From Geosiphon pyriformis (taxonomy: Eukaryota; Glomeromycota; Glomeromycetes; Archaeosporales; Geosiphonaceae), in the NCBI GenBank assembly GCA_016748015.1, contig JAAOMT010000594.1, positions 278,148 through 308,591 on the forward strand: 30,444 nucleotides of DNA, read 5' to 3'. Positions within the stretch are counted from its first letter, which is position 1. Each line of letters begins with the position of its first letter. Both the position numbers and the translations under genes were made by a program. Below are positions 1 through 9,985 of this stretch, piece by piece. Under the pieces are notes generated by a model. That model was given only the letters and a program-made list of their open reading frames with translations, ran no database searches and had not been told where the DNA came from.

Positions 1-379
1 CTTGTCATAACACTATTCTATGAACTTGAACTTTGCTATTTTCTATAATTTTGCTGAACTAAAGATACATTTCGGCAAACTACAAGTTATTTCTGCGAAC
101 TATTAAATATTTTGGTGAACTATCAATTATTTCGGCAAATTTCTTACAAATTTCAGCAAACTTTTTGAATGTTACATAGTTTGGGGTATTGCATGATTGA
201 TCATCACAATTAGGTTACATTTGTGTTATGTATAAATTGGGTTATTAATTAAATGATAATTTCGGATATTTTGCTAATGTAATAAGTGATAATTTGAAAC
301 GATAATATATGTTAATTAATGATAAGATTTATAAGAATAATTATATGCTAAACAATATCTCTACTCTCGTCTAGTAACA
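1..379 (-). repeat. 3' LTR of the element, truncated by the window edge
   Basis: This aligns base for base, without gaps, to 5053-5431. I count about 26 differences by eye, roughly 23 of them transitions. The end at 379 is set by the AACA terminus (minus strand TGTTAC) lying next to a polypurine tract. The remaining 609 bases of the LTR lie left of the window. Confidence 0.92.
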
Positions 380-394
380 TAACCTCCTCCTTAA
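380..394 (-). other. Polypurine tract (plus-strand primer site)
   Basis: The minus strand reads TTAAGGAGGAGGTTA directly before the TGTTAC terminus of the 3' LTR. A purine run at that place is the usual primer for second-strand synthesis. The tract also lies inside the decayed reading frame, whose residues here read LKEEV. Confidence 0.75.
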
Positions 395-2252
395 GACTAA
401 GCTCTATCAAAGTCCAAGTACTATCTGTAATTTCCAGATAATAATCCAAAATTATTGAAGAAATTTGGTCTGAAAATTGTTGAAATTTCAGTTTTGTGAG
501 CTTCCCAATGTATTAAATCTTTAAAGGCTGTAAAATTGGGTTTTGTAGGACGTTTTCACAGATGTAGAATAGGTTATAAAGTCTAAAAGCAGCTCTTAGT
601 TTATAATGACTGTTTGTAGGTTCAGCTGTTGTCTTGAATTCATTGTGGAGTTGTTTCTAAATAGCTTCTTTTTTGAGGTTTACTGCTGTAAGCTCCTGTT
701 TTCATTCATGAAGTGTTTTTTTAATGTAGAAATATCTATATATTAGAGTATAGTTGTAGTTTTCTTCATTAAGACACAGTTGAAGTTTTTGTTGAATAGT
801 AGCATTCAGTGGAATACTAATAGGAATGAGCATTAAGTTTTCTCTTAAAGCAAGCTTTAGAAGTTTTGGCAGGTGAATTCCAGAATAACTTTTTGTGTTC
901 TTCTTATACGGGTGATATTTTTGTGCATTTGGGGCTAAATTTGTAACTACTTCTGTTTGAATATAATTAATGTGGTTTTTAGTAACAGTAATGGATAATT
1001 CAGGTTTTATTCCTTGTCCATTGTTGTTGAAGTATTTGAGTTGTAAGGCAGGCTGGTTTTTGATGAAATAGATGGGTGTTGCTTCAATTTCTTCTGCTGC
1101 TTCAGGTTCTCCAAATTCAATTTCGTTCTCATCATTTTTACTGGGCAGAAAAATCCTAAGAGCATAGCATTCAGAACACCACTGTTCATCACAAGGCATA
1201 ATGTATTCTTCACATAGCCTAATGTTCATTTGCTCTAATTGTTGAATTTGAGCTTCTTGGGTTGAATAGGTGTGACTTGCAATTTGGTGGTAGACTTCTA
1301 CTTCATCTTCGTAATTGAATCCAGCTAATTCCATGATGCATTCAATGTATTCTGTTTCTTTCATTTGACAGATATCTTCTTTGGTAGCTCCATTAATTAA
1401 TGCCATTGCTAAGTCAAAAATCATCTCAGCATCATAGAGGTAGTGATAAAGTTTGTTAAAAACACTGTTGTATGCCACATTAAAGAGTGTTCTTCTTTTT
1501 ACTTTTTCTGAAATTGATAAAGCATATTGGCAGATCTGATCGCAGACTCCTCCTCTCATTGCTACATCAATCCAATTGCATTTTTCTGGTAGCATATCTT
1601 CACAAGTCAAACAAGGGGTGTTATCCTATTTTCTACTTCTTTTTATTAGATGGCCCCATCGTTTTTTGTGGCAAGCCTTGCAATAATAACAAGTATAATT
1701 TTCATATTCTTCTTCAGATAAAATCCAGGCTCCCATTGAGGATAGTTTCTTGTGACAGTCCTTGTATTTGAGTGAAATGTAGGGGCATTGTTTTCGTGGT
1801 TCTGGTTTTGAATAGGGAACATTCCATCCGGTTGTCACTGGTTCTTTTGTTTCAAGAGAATCATTTGTTGAAAAGTACTGTTGTTCAGTTTCATCAGCCC
1901 AATTGGAGGTTAATCCAAGTGCCATAAATGTTTCAATGATGGGCTTTTCTTCTTCCAGTTCGAATTCAAAAGCCAGGGCTTTTTCAGAGTGTTTGTTGAA
2001 TGTACCACAAGTGGCAGGTACCCAGACATGTTGTCCTTGGTAGAAGATTGTTAACTCTTGTGTCTCCCAATTCAGATTAGCATTGGCTTTTTGAAGCCAA
2101 TTATTTCTGACAAGAGCTTGGTACTGGGGCACATCTATTATAAGAACTTTGACTGGAATGGTGATTCCATCAAGAGTAAACGGAAAATTGTCAATTTCTC
2201 CTACTGGAGTCTTTTTCATGCCATCAGTAGTAACGATTACTGTTTGAGCTGG

Positions 2253-2549
2253 TCAGTTGATATTTCTCTTTAACTGTTGCATTAACTGGTAGGTGATGAT
2301 GCTTCCGGTGGATCCACTATCTAAGATCAAGCGAATTGCCTTTCCTTTGACTTCTGCTTCAGTGTACATAGCAGTAATTGCTTTTTGTTTATTGGTGGCC
2401 ACATTGCTAAGCAGGAATGGTGACTCATTTGCTTCAAACTCAAAAGGGAATATGTCTGAAAGATTGGCATTTTCAGCAATTCTGGCTGGTAGGATTGTGG
2501 TAGGAGTATAGAAAGGGTTTTGTTGTTGTGCTGCAGCTCTACTTTCCAA
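2253..2549 (-). other. Retroviral-type aspartic protease domain (within the gag-protease pseudogene)
   Basis: The stretch contains KAIRLILDSGSTGSIIT, the catalytic D-S-G signature of RVP/pepsin-like retrotransposon proteases, preceded by a Pro- and Gln-rich linker. After a TGA stop at about 2250, in the same frame, the domain continues with a flap-like region and IDVPQYQALVRNNWL. In its family this enzyme cleaves the gag precursor. Here the stop splits the domain, so it is not expected to be functional. Confidence 0.8.
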
Positions 2550-4424
2550 GAGTGCAGTATGGTGAAAATCCTGTTCTTTAGGTATTGTAAGATAGCTAGA
2601 TTGAGTATGATAATGGGTGGATCTTGGCTGAGCTGGATTTTGGGGAACTAATTGGTTGTTTGAATTGATTCTATTGTTGTTTACTTGGTATTAGTTTTGT
2701 GGTATAAATTAATTTTGCAGGTTTAATCTTTGAGCAGGCACTTGATAATATTGTGTGGGTGGTTGTTGGTATTGCTGTTGAATTGGCTGTGAAGCAGGCT
2801 GATAATAGTTACTTTGATATTGGGGTGTTGGTGGATAGTAAGCTGGTGGTGGTAGTTGATAACAAGATTGCTGTGGTGGAGGGTAACATTGATTACTCCT
2901 ATTTTGTTGGTCTCGTTGTAGCTTTCTGTAATCTTTTTTCTAGTGGCCAGAAATTTCACAGTAATGGCAACTCTGAGGCTGGTTATTAGAAGGTGATGTA
3001 AAGTTGTTTTGATTCTGTCTTTGGGGTGGTTGATATCTTTGGGGTTGCTGTTGTTGTTAGTTGGTGAAATAGTTTTCGACTTTCTTTGCAAGTTGGTCAA
3101 TTTTCTCTTCAGCTGCTGAGCTGGTTTCTTCAATGGCTAAATTCACAAGTTTTGTATGATTGGCTTCTTCTATGGCCATTTCATATCTCTTTGCATGCTG
3201 AATGGCAGAGTTTAAATCTTCTGGGCATGTGGGCAAACCTTTTTAATCAGTTTATCCTTTAAACCAGTGATAAATTGATCCAAGATTTGAGGATCAGAAT
3301 AATAATCATTAGTTTCAAGTTGGCAAATTCGTTTGAGAAGTTTGTTGAATTTCCCAATATAAGTCATAACAGATTCGGAGAGTTCTTGTTTAATATTGTG
3401 AAAACAATTTCGAAGAGTGATTAAGGTGTTGTTATCAGTGAATTGTTCTAAGAAGGCAGTTTTAAAAGCTGTTTAGTCATTAAAAGGGGTGGTCAAGTTT
3501 TCAAACCATTCACCTGCTGTTCCTTTGAAAAAGTAGAGAATTATTTTTAACATTCTGGCAGCATTCTATCTATTTGCATCTCCAGCTTTAGTAACTTGGT
3601 TGAGCCATTCTTGGGGACTGGTTTCAATGTCTTCTCTATTGAATTTAGGGATTTTTGTGATGTATGCTGTCATTTCGTTTTCTTTGTTTTCACTGTCTAT
3701 TGATTCTTCTTCAAATATTTCAGAGTTGTTTTCTTTGTTCGCCGCTGTCTCAGAATGTTCACTTCAATTTTCAGCTAGAAAGTCAAGGAGATTGGAACTA
3801 GTTTGAAAGGGTTCTTGTTGTCTGGTGGGACTTCTAAATGATGTAAAATTTTTTAGTCTTGCAAATCAATTTAAGGGTGAATTAGATGTTTGTACTTGTG
3901 TAAGTGAAGCTGGAAAAGATGTAATAGTAAGTGAAAGTTTTGAACTGGTTCCTTGTTCAGATGTTTGTAAGTGTTTGGCAGTTGTTTTTGGTAGTATTGG
4001 GGTATTTGAAGTGGTTTTTGAGTATTGCTTCAATTTTTGTTTGCCTTTGTTGCTTATTTCTGTCTCTAATTTAAAATCAATGAAGTATTGAGACTGCACT
4101 GGATATGTTTCTTCACAGTACTTGATAATGTTAAAATTTAGTTTTTGAAAGTAAGTGGCAAGTGTTTCACTGTTAAGGTCTTCAGTTTCCAACTGTAAAT
4201 AGTGTACTAAATTATTGTAAAGGTTAACTTCTGAGATATTGTAATTTCCAAAAAGATAATTGTTGATGCGGTTTTCAATGTATTAGTATACTGATTTCTT
4301 GACAACTTCAATTCCGTCTGGAATGTTGAATCTTTGCTTGCAGTGGGTGTAAATTGATTGGTAATACTCTAGAGTTATTGCGTCTAGTGTGGTCACCACT
4401 TTGAAGTTGTTTTACTGTGTTGTT

Positions 4425-4441
4425 TCTGTGGAAGAGCACCA
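4425..4441 (-). other. Primer-binding site of the LTR element
   Basis: The minus strand after the LTR end (GGTAACA) reads TTTGGTGCTCTTCCACAG. TGG two bases past the LTR terminus is the normal position and start of a site complementary to a tRNA 3' CCA end. I cannot name the tRNA. Confidence 0.7.
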
Positions 4442-4443
4442 AA

Positions 4444-5431
4444 TGTTACCGGAGGTTTTTGGTCTCTTCTTAGCTCTTGTATGTTTGTTATAATGCTGTT
4501 AATTCACGATTATGGAAAGTGTTTGAACCTCTGATAACTGAATTTATCTTCAAATTATCTCCTATAATTTGAACTGCTGGGCTTATAAGTGGAATGGCCA
4601 ATTCTGTGCCAGTTATTTTGTATAGTTACATTGTAGTAAATGTCAACTCTTTCCCAGGAATTGCTCGTCTGGAAGCTTACTAAAAATGTGTAGTTATTTT
4701 GCTGTGAAAGTCAACTCTTCTACAGAAATTCTCATCTGTAGGCTACCCAAATAATTTATAATAAGAAAAGAAAGAGAATAAAAGAAATGTAAAAGAAAAA
4801 GTAAAACTGATGATTTATGAAAGTTGTTTCAGATCCAGGCCTAGAAGTGCATTCACAGTCTACTGAAATTGGTAACTAATCAATTTCAAACTGTTAGTAG
4901 GAATTGGTTAATTTCAAGGAAAATAATTAAGAATTTGGTTTTTTCGAATTTATTTGATATTTATTTTGTTTTTGTGTATAAAAGATGATTCTAATTATTA
5001 AATCTGAAGTAAGATATATTTTCTTGAAGAAAGAAGCTCTTCTTTTATACAACTTGTCATAACACTATTCTATGAACTTGAACTTTGCTATTTTCTATAA
5101 TTTTGCTAAACTAAAGATACATTTCAGCAAACTACAAGTTATTTTTGTGAACTATTAGATATTTTGGTGAACTATCAATTATTTTGGCAAATTTCTTACA
5201 AATTTCAGTGAACTTTTTGAATGTTATATAGTTCGGGGTATTGCATGATTGATCATCACAATTAGGTTACATTTGTGTTATGTACAAATTGGGTTATTAA
5301 TTAAATGATAATTTCGGATATTTTGCTAAAATAATAAGTAATAATTTGAAACAATAATGTATGCTAATTAATGATAAGATTTATAAGAGTAATTTCATGT
5401 TAAACAATATCTCTAATTTTGTCTGGTAATA
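4444..5431 (-). repeat. 5' LTR of the element (complete, 988 bp)
   Basis: The LTR runs from TGTTACC at 4444 to TAATA at 5431, the latter decayed from TAACA as shown by the other copy. A TATAAAAG box lies on the coding (minus) strand at 5042-5049 and would place the transcription start near 5010-5020, dividing U3 (right) from R-U5 (left). A second TATAAAAG lies on the opposite strand at 4977-4984. Bases 5053-5431 match the truncated 3' LTR. Confidence 0.85.
5042..5049 (-). promoter_or_regulatory. TATA box of the LTR promoter
   Basis: TATAAAAG reads on the element's coding strand about 380 bases inside the LTR start, a usual place for an LTR core promoter. The sequence is an exact consensus. 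Activity is inferred only. Confidence 0.5.
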
Positions 5432-5952
5432 CCACCCAAAGAATTAATCAAACCCAAATCATAGCACTTTTTAAAACTAGCACACTTATGAGAACTATTT
5501 TTGTTGAAATTACCACCAAGAATAACAAAAGAAAATTTATTTATGGCCCTTGCAATCAAAAAATTGATTTCATCAGCCTGGAAAAATTGAGTAGCCAAGA
5601 AGGCACCAGTATACAGCCCTAGAATTGAAACCAAAAGTTTATTCTTGAAAAGTAACCTAATGCAAAGAAGATAATCTAGGATTTCAGAAATTTTATATAC
5701 ATACTTATCCAAGGATTTGTTTATAACAATTGCAATACTAGCACCCACATAGCCAGAGTCTAAGCCAGAAGAAAACATGCAAACATCATCAAATTTGTCA
5801 ACCAACCAAGGGCGAGTCTTATTTCTTAACTTTGTTTCTGTGAAAATTAAAACCAAATTGTCTATATCTTTATGCCATTAAACAATATCTTCCTGTTTGG
5901 CAGGATTGTTTATGTCTCTAACATTACATGTAGCCACTTCCCACACCAAATT
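5432..5952 (-). pseudogene. LINE copy A ORF2: APE-type endonuclease, N-terminal fragment
   Basis: The frame reads VATCNVRDINNPAKQ, then after an internal TAA near 5875 continues with LVLIFTETKLR (the catalytic Glu motif ETK), SGYVGASIAIVI, ILGLYTG and FVILGGNFNKNS. It ends at the LTR junction just after GLINSLGG. In active members the GGxFN motif is usually GGDFN, so the Asp appears changed to Asn, as a G-to-A change would give. The endonuclease nicks target DNA to prime reverse transcription. This fragment is truncated, interrupted by a stop and probably mutated at a catalytic residue. Confidence 0.82.
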
Positions 5953-5954
5953 AC

Positions 5955-7813
5955 TTATTGAGATGGAAGGAGAGCTAAGGAACCTGCACCAGAACACAGA
6001 TGATCCAACCTTTCCAAAACTGAACTGATTAAGACCTCAAAAGCTACCATTTTCAATTCCAATCCACCCACTTTGGAGGTCAAAACCTTGGAAAAACTTG
6101 AGCTAGAATCATGGATCACATCATCAACAGCTGAGAGAAGAAGAGCAGAAGCCAATAACATATTATTCACAGCCATATCCACATCCAAATGCAGCACCAA
6201 AGAGAGGGAGGTGGCCAGAGGAGGAACACTAAAAGGGGTTATCATTAGTATCAGTCCCATGCCACTCAACTTTTTTAATATACCAGACACCCAATCTATT
6301 AAGAACTCCAAGAAGCGTTCCAAAATGGCTAGATGAGCATTCAAAGAAGAGTTGTTATCTGAAGTGAAAAGGAAGCCAATGTTAGAATCTGAGGCACCAG
6401 AAAGAAGAAAACTAGAACCAAAACCTGAACTGAAATGAGAACCATCAGAAGGACCAGCAAGTAAGACCACCTGGGCCCAAAATTTGCCACCAAAAGTAGT
6501 GGGGCAAGATATTAAAACACTTTTTTTTTCATACAACTTTGCCAATTGAAGATGACGTTTATTAGATGCAACCCTTTTAAATGTTCTTGGAGGTGCAGAT
6601 GGGGACACAACAGGTGCATCACATTCCAGAGCAGAATGATCAAACTTTCTGCATTTCTCACACCAAACCAGATCTATTCTTGCCCAAGAGAGTTTAACTC
6701 CACCAAAAATTGGCTCTGTACAAAAGACAGATTTCAGATTATTATCAAATTCAAAACCAACTACAGCACAACAAATCCTATTACCAGTTTCCAGAGATCT
6801 GTTTATGACACAAGTTTTCCCACCAGTCTTTTTCAGAAGAGTCCCAAGATCATGTGCTGTCGTTCTCACCAACAAAGTAAACAAAAGTGCCCTGAACTGA
6901 TTCCTTGATGCCCAAGTCTCATAATTTCTCACTGCTTTGGCTATGCACACAGAATCCTTACCAATCAGGAATAATCACTTAGAGGCTAACAAATCAGCTT
7001 GGCTTAATTCAGCAAACTCTACCACAGCTTTTTGCCACATCCCAATCAGTTGAATTTTGATCAACTTAATTTCCCCAAATTCGGATACTGTGGCAACAAT
7101 CATATCTTTAGGTGTGTTTATGAGAATTTTTTTAATTACTACAGTCTGATCTGACCTCATTCCTTGTCTCTTAAGATCACTGTTTACATCAATTCTCTTT
7201 TCTCTGGCCAATGATGCAGTCATTTCCAAGCTTTTTTCTGAAGTAAATGTCAATCGGATGATTCCTTCAAATTTTGAGAGGGTAGTGACCCCCCCAAAAC
7301 CATTGATTGACAAAAAAATTTTTCTGATGTATTGAGTCTTTGCCATTACAGATTTCTTCTTAATAGCATTAAGATTGATGTCAAGAACAAAAGATTTTCT
7401 GACAGAAACTTCAATTTGAGATTTGACAATTTTTGGGTCAACCCATTTTTTTCAAGAGAAATTTTAAGAGAGAGAGGGAGTGGCACATTATCTTCATCCA
7501 TTTCATAATCAATTGAGCCAAGAGGAGAGCCACAAACCAGATTAGAAGTAGCTTTTTAAGCTTTAAGAGTGTTTGTTGTCAAACCAAAGAAAGAACTATG
7601 GCCAGCACCAAGAGAAATATTATCATCTCCACTATCACCAGATATACTGTCTATATCCGAATACACACCATGACTAGGATCAGATTTGACCAAAAAAATA
7701 TCTTTTTCATCTTCAGAGTGTTTGATATTACCAACAGAAACCTTTTTCTTTTGAGAAAAAGAACCCCCAACAGGACCATAAAGAACTCTTATGGGCGCCT
7801 TCTTTTTAGGCAT
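5955..7813 (-). pseudogene. LINE copy A ORF1: CCHC nucleic-acid-binding protein, broken
   Basis: The frame starts at ATG 7813 (MPKKKAP) and can be followed to a stop at 5955. The N-terminal part is acidic and Ser-rich. A middle domain with INGFGGVTTLSKFEGIIR and VSEFGEIKLIKIQLIG looks RRM-like (GEIKLIKI resembles an RNP strand). A CCHC-type knuckle CEKCRKFDHSALEC lies near 6630-6670, and the C-terminal region is hydrophobic and Ser-rich. Lesions: a TAA at about 7553; a one-base deletion in an A run at about 7446-7452, because shifting by one base there restores the frame; and a TGA at about 6972 where Trp is likely. ORF1 proteins of this kind bind the element's RNA. The assignment rests on domain order and the knuckle. 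Confidence 0.8.
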
Positions 7814-7975
7814 AGTACTATCTGAAGCAACAACCAGATTTACCACAAAAGGATTATTTGATTGAGAAATGTTTGCAAGAGACAGTAAGAAAAATAAAAA
7901 ACTTCTTTTTCGAAAAAATGCTTTTTGAAGATTTTTGAAGATAAGAAAGAAAGAAGTTTTTTTTTATAAAATTTT

Positions 7976-8409
7976 AATAGTTTATATATAATATTAATTA
8001 AAAAAAAACATAAAATTATTCTTATAATTTTACTATTAATTAATATATATATTATAAATTTATATTTTATTATTTAATATTTAATTAAATTAAAATAAAT
8101 CTAGTTGTAACAATCTATTACGTAAAACAACTTCGAAAATAACTTTAATTAAAATTGAAAATTTTATTAAATTTAAAAAAAATAACATGTAATAATAATA
8201 TATATTATTTATTTTTATTGAACAAATTAAAGTTGAATTATTAATTTCATTAAAAATAAATGCAATATTTAATTATTGCAAAGTAAAAAATAAACAAATA
8301 ATTAATTAAATATTATTTAGTTTTGACATTTTGCACTATTGTGTTTTGAAAGACTATATCTATTACAAGTGTATTTTATGTATGGTTTTCTTTTTTTTTA
8401 GTACTATTA
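7976..8409. other. AT-rich spacer, no gene seen
   Basis: This stretch is very AT-rich with homopolymer runs. I see no open frame, RNA gene or clear repeat. It separates the 5' end of LINE copy A from the relic of copy B. Confidence 0.6.
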
Positions 8410-9000
8410 TTATTAACCAAACCAGTTTTTTTTATATCAACTCTATGTTTAGATTTCACAAACCAAATTTTTAAATAATGCTTTTCTACCAAATATTTTA
8501 CTAATTTAACCATTGTTATAACAGGTTTTTTTTTTCTTAAGTACTATAATAGTCTTACTACATTAATTTCTTAACATAAAGTCTTTGCAAACCACAGTAT
8601 ACAATTCCATATCTAATAAACACTTGGAAATAGTCTCCAAAATGGTAAAAAAAAAATTATAGATACCAACCAAAAAGATTTAGACAGTTGAAGCTTCCAC
8701 CAAAATTTTTTTACAAATATTAGTGTTATTAACACAAATGAAAACATGGTTTGACAATTCAACTTTATCACAAAATAAATACAAAATTCTAAGATATAAT
8801 TTATTATATAACCTCTTTCTAACAGTTATTAGCAGCTGTTTATATATAGCTTTCATTAAATAGATGTGCAAATTGGCTAATTTTTTGCTAGTAAACTCAG
8901 ACAACATGTGTAAATCAAAATACCAAATCTGTGTAATAAACACTATATTATTAAAAACCAAATTATTATAATAAAAGTATTAGAAAACTTACTTGTATTA
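8410..9000 (-). pseudogene. LINE copy B relic: C-terminal part of ORF2
   Basis: The minus strand encodes IWYFDLHMLSEFTSKKL, YLMKAIYKQLLITVRKRLYN and then the decayed zinc-finger segment LFCDKVELSNHVFIC (8680-8961). After stops it resumes near 8510-8410 with KIWFVKSKHRVDIKKTGLV. The same two blocks appear in copy E at the right end of the window as YCGEVEMFDHVFFC and DIWLVCAKHYTFMKKNGLI, which fixes the family and order. The first Cys of the finger is lost and several stops are present. The upstream limit near 9000 is uncertain. Confidence 0.7.
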
Positions 9001-9985
9001 TTTATTAAATAAAATTATTATTCATTAGCTGAATTTTTTTAAAAAATAATTTTTGATTAAAATTATTCATGTTATTACTAATTAATAAAAACTTTATTGT
9101 AAAATTAAAAAAAATACTAAAAAATCATTAATATTTTATGTTTCTAGATTAAAAAAACATTTTAGATAATTACAAAAATAGCCTTAGAAAAAATTTTAAC
9201 AACAATAAATAAAATTCAGATTAGTTTTTGGAAAAAAATACATAAATACATAACAATAATTAGAAATTAAGAAAGAATTTACATTGCAATAACAACAAAA
9301 AGTTTTTAATATTATATTAGTATTATTATACAGCAAAAATTAAAGAACTTATAAGAGATTAATCATAGTTAAATCGGAAGTATTAACAATTAATATACCA
9401 AAAAAACACTTTTATAACATTGTAAATAAAACTGTTGTTTTAATTAACTTAGATAGCTGATTATGTATAAAAAGTACATAAGTTACACTTATTTTAAAGT
9501 TTTTTATAACTGTATTGTAGTAGATAATGGTTGGATTACATTATTAAAGCAAAATAAAATAAAATTAATTATTATTTTAAAATTAATAATTATATTTATA
9601 TATTAAAGTAACAAAAATTAAATAAATTTTGTTTATTTAAATTTTTTAACTATAAATTAATTAGCAAATAAATAATAAAATATTAATTTAATAATCATCG
9701 TAAAATTTTTTTAAATATTGCTTTTTAAAACATTTTGTATTTAAATGTAAATAAGAATTATGAATTTTCGCAAAAAAATTTTCAAAAGCAAAAATAGAAT
9801 CTTGTTCATTTGCAATCCACAAAACATCATAGTTTGAAAATCTGCAAAAACCTGCAAAAGCGAATTTTTGTCTTGATTTAGCATATTGTATGAGTAATCA
9901 AACTTTTTAATTTTGGGTCAAACTAATATTCAATTTTTACGCCTTAACTAGAATTAGGTCATAGGATGATCAATTATAAAGTAAT
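9001..9985. other. AT-rich spacer upstream of the gene island
   Basis: This holds long AT stretches and no convincing coding frame. It may contain unrecognisable remains of LINE copy B further upstream in its reading direction. The 3' end of the nucleotidase gene lies immediately to the right, so its 3' UTR probably enters this stretch. Confidence 0.5.

Larger units (their letters stand above)
348..4411 (-). pseudogene. Degenerate gag-protease polyprotein of the LTR element
   Basis: One reading frame of about 1350 codons can be followed from 4411 to a stop at 348-350, broken by several stops and by one frameshift near 3235-3245. Order from the N-terminus: an unrecognised segment (4411-3650); a Retrotrans_gag-like core with the motifs EWLNQV and GTAGEWFENL (about 3620-3240); a Q/P/Y-rich stretch; a decayed zinc knuckle (2945-2985); an aspartic protease with the DSGSTG active-site motif at 2304-2321 and the downstream segment VKVLIIDVPQYQALV; then Cys-rich segments of unknown role (1790-1630, 1610-1540, 1215-1160). 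The protease frame and everything after it down to 348 share one phase. In-frame stops include TGA near 3866 and 2250, TAG and TAA in the gag core, and stops near 702 and 656. No initiator ATG is visible upstream, so the true start is unknown. Confidence 0.85.
1..5431 (-). mobile_element. LTR retrotransposon, gag-protease only (RT-less), inserted in a LINE
   Basis: Positions 1-379 and 5053-5431 are direct repeats aligning without any gap at about 93 % identity. The element reads on the minus strand: 5' LTR 4444-5431, primer-binding site 4425-4441, a single gag-protease frame, polypurine tract 380-394, then a 3' LTR cut by the window start. The LTR ends form short inverted repeats, TGTTAC and GTAACA, seen intact at 4444 and at 374-379. 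I find no reverse transcriptase, RNase H or integrase in the roughly 4.06 kb interior, so the element would depend on proteins from another element. This matches the class described as terminal-repeat retrotransposons with a GAG domain. Stops and one frameshift make this copy dead. Sequence at 5432 continues a LINE endonuclease frame, so the insertion is nested. Confidence 0.9.
5432..7975 (-). mobile_element. LINE copy A: 5' part (ORF1 and start of APE endonuclease), cut by the LTR element
   Basis: This is a non-LTR retrotransposon on the minus strand. It holds ORF1 (nucleic-acid-binding, CCHC knuckle) and then, in another frame, the N-terminal half of an apurinic-type endonuclease. It stops at 5431/5432 where the LTR begins, so the rest of ORF2 (reverse transcriptase) should lie left of the window. 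The 5' end is placed near 7975, where a T/A-rich leader gives way to featureless AT-rich DNA; that limit is approximate. The copy is less AT-rich and better preserved than the LINE relics at the right end of the window, so it is probably younger. Confidence 0.85.

Noticed and set aside
2753-2989. Plus-strand frame of 78 codons rich in Val and Gly
   Set aside because: It is the complement of the Gln/Pro/Tyr-rich gag segment; no independent evidence.
2723-3133. Minus-strand Asn/His-rich frame of 136 codons
   Set aside because: It is out of phase with the protease. The zinc-knuckle residues appear only in the other frame, which joins the protease, so this is an off-frame reading of gag.
5419-6908. 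Plus-strand frames opposite LINE copy A
   Set aside because: They are antisense to the ORF1 and endonuclease frames, which carry recognisable motifs.
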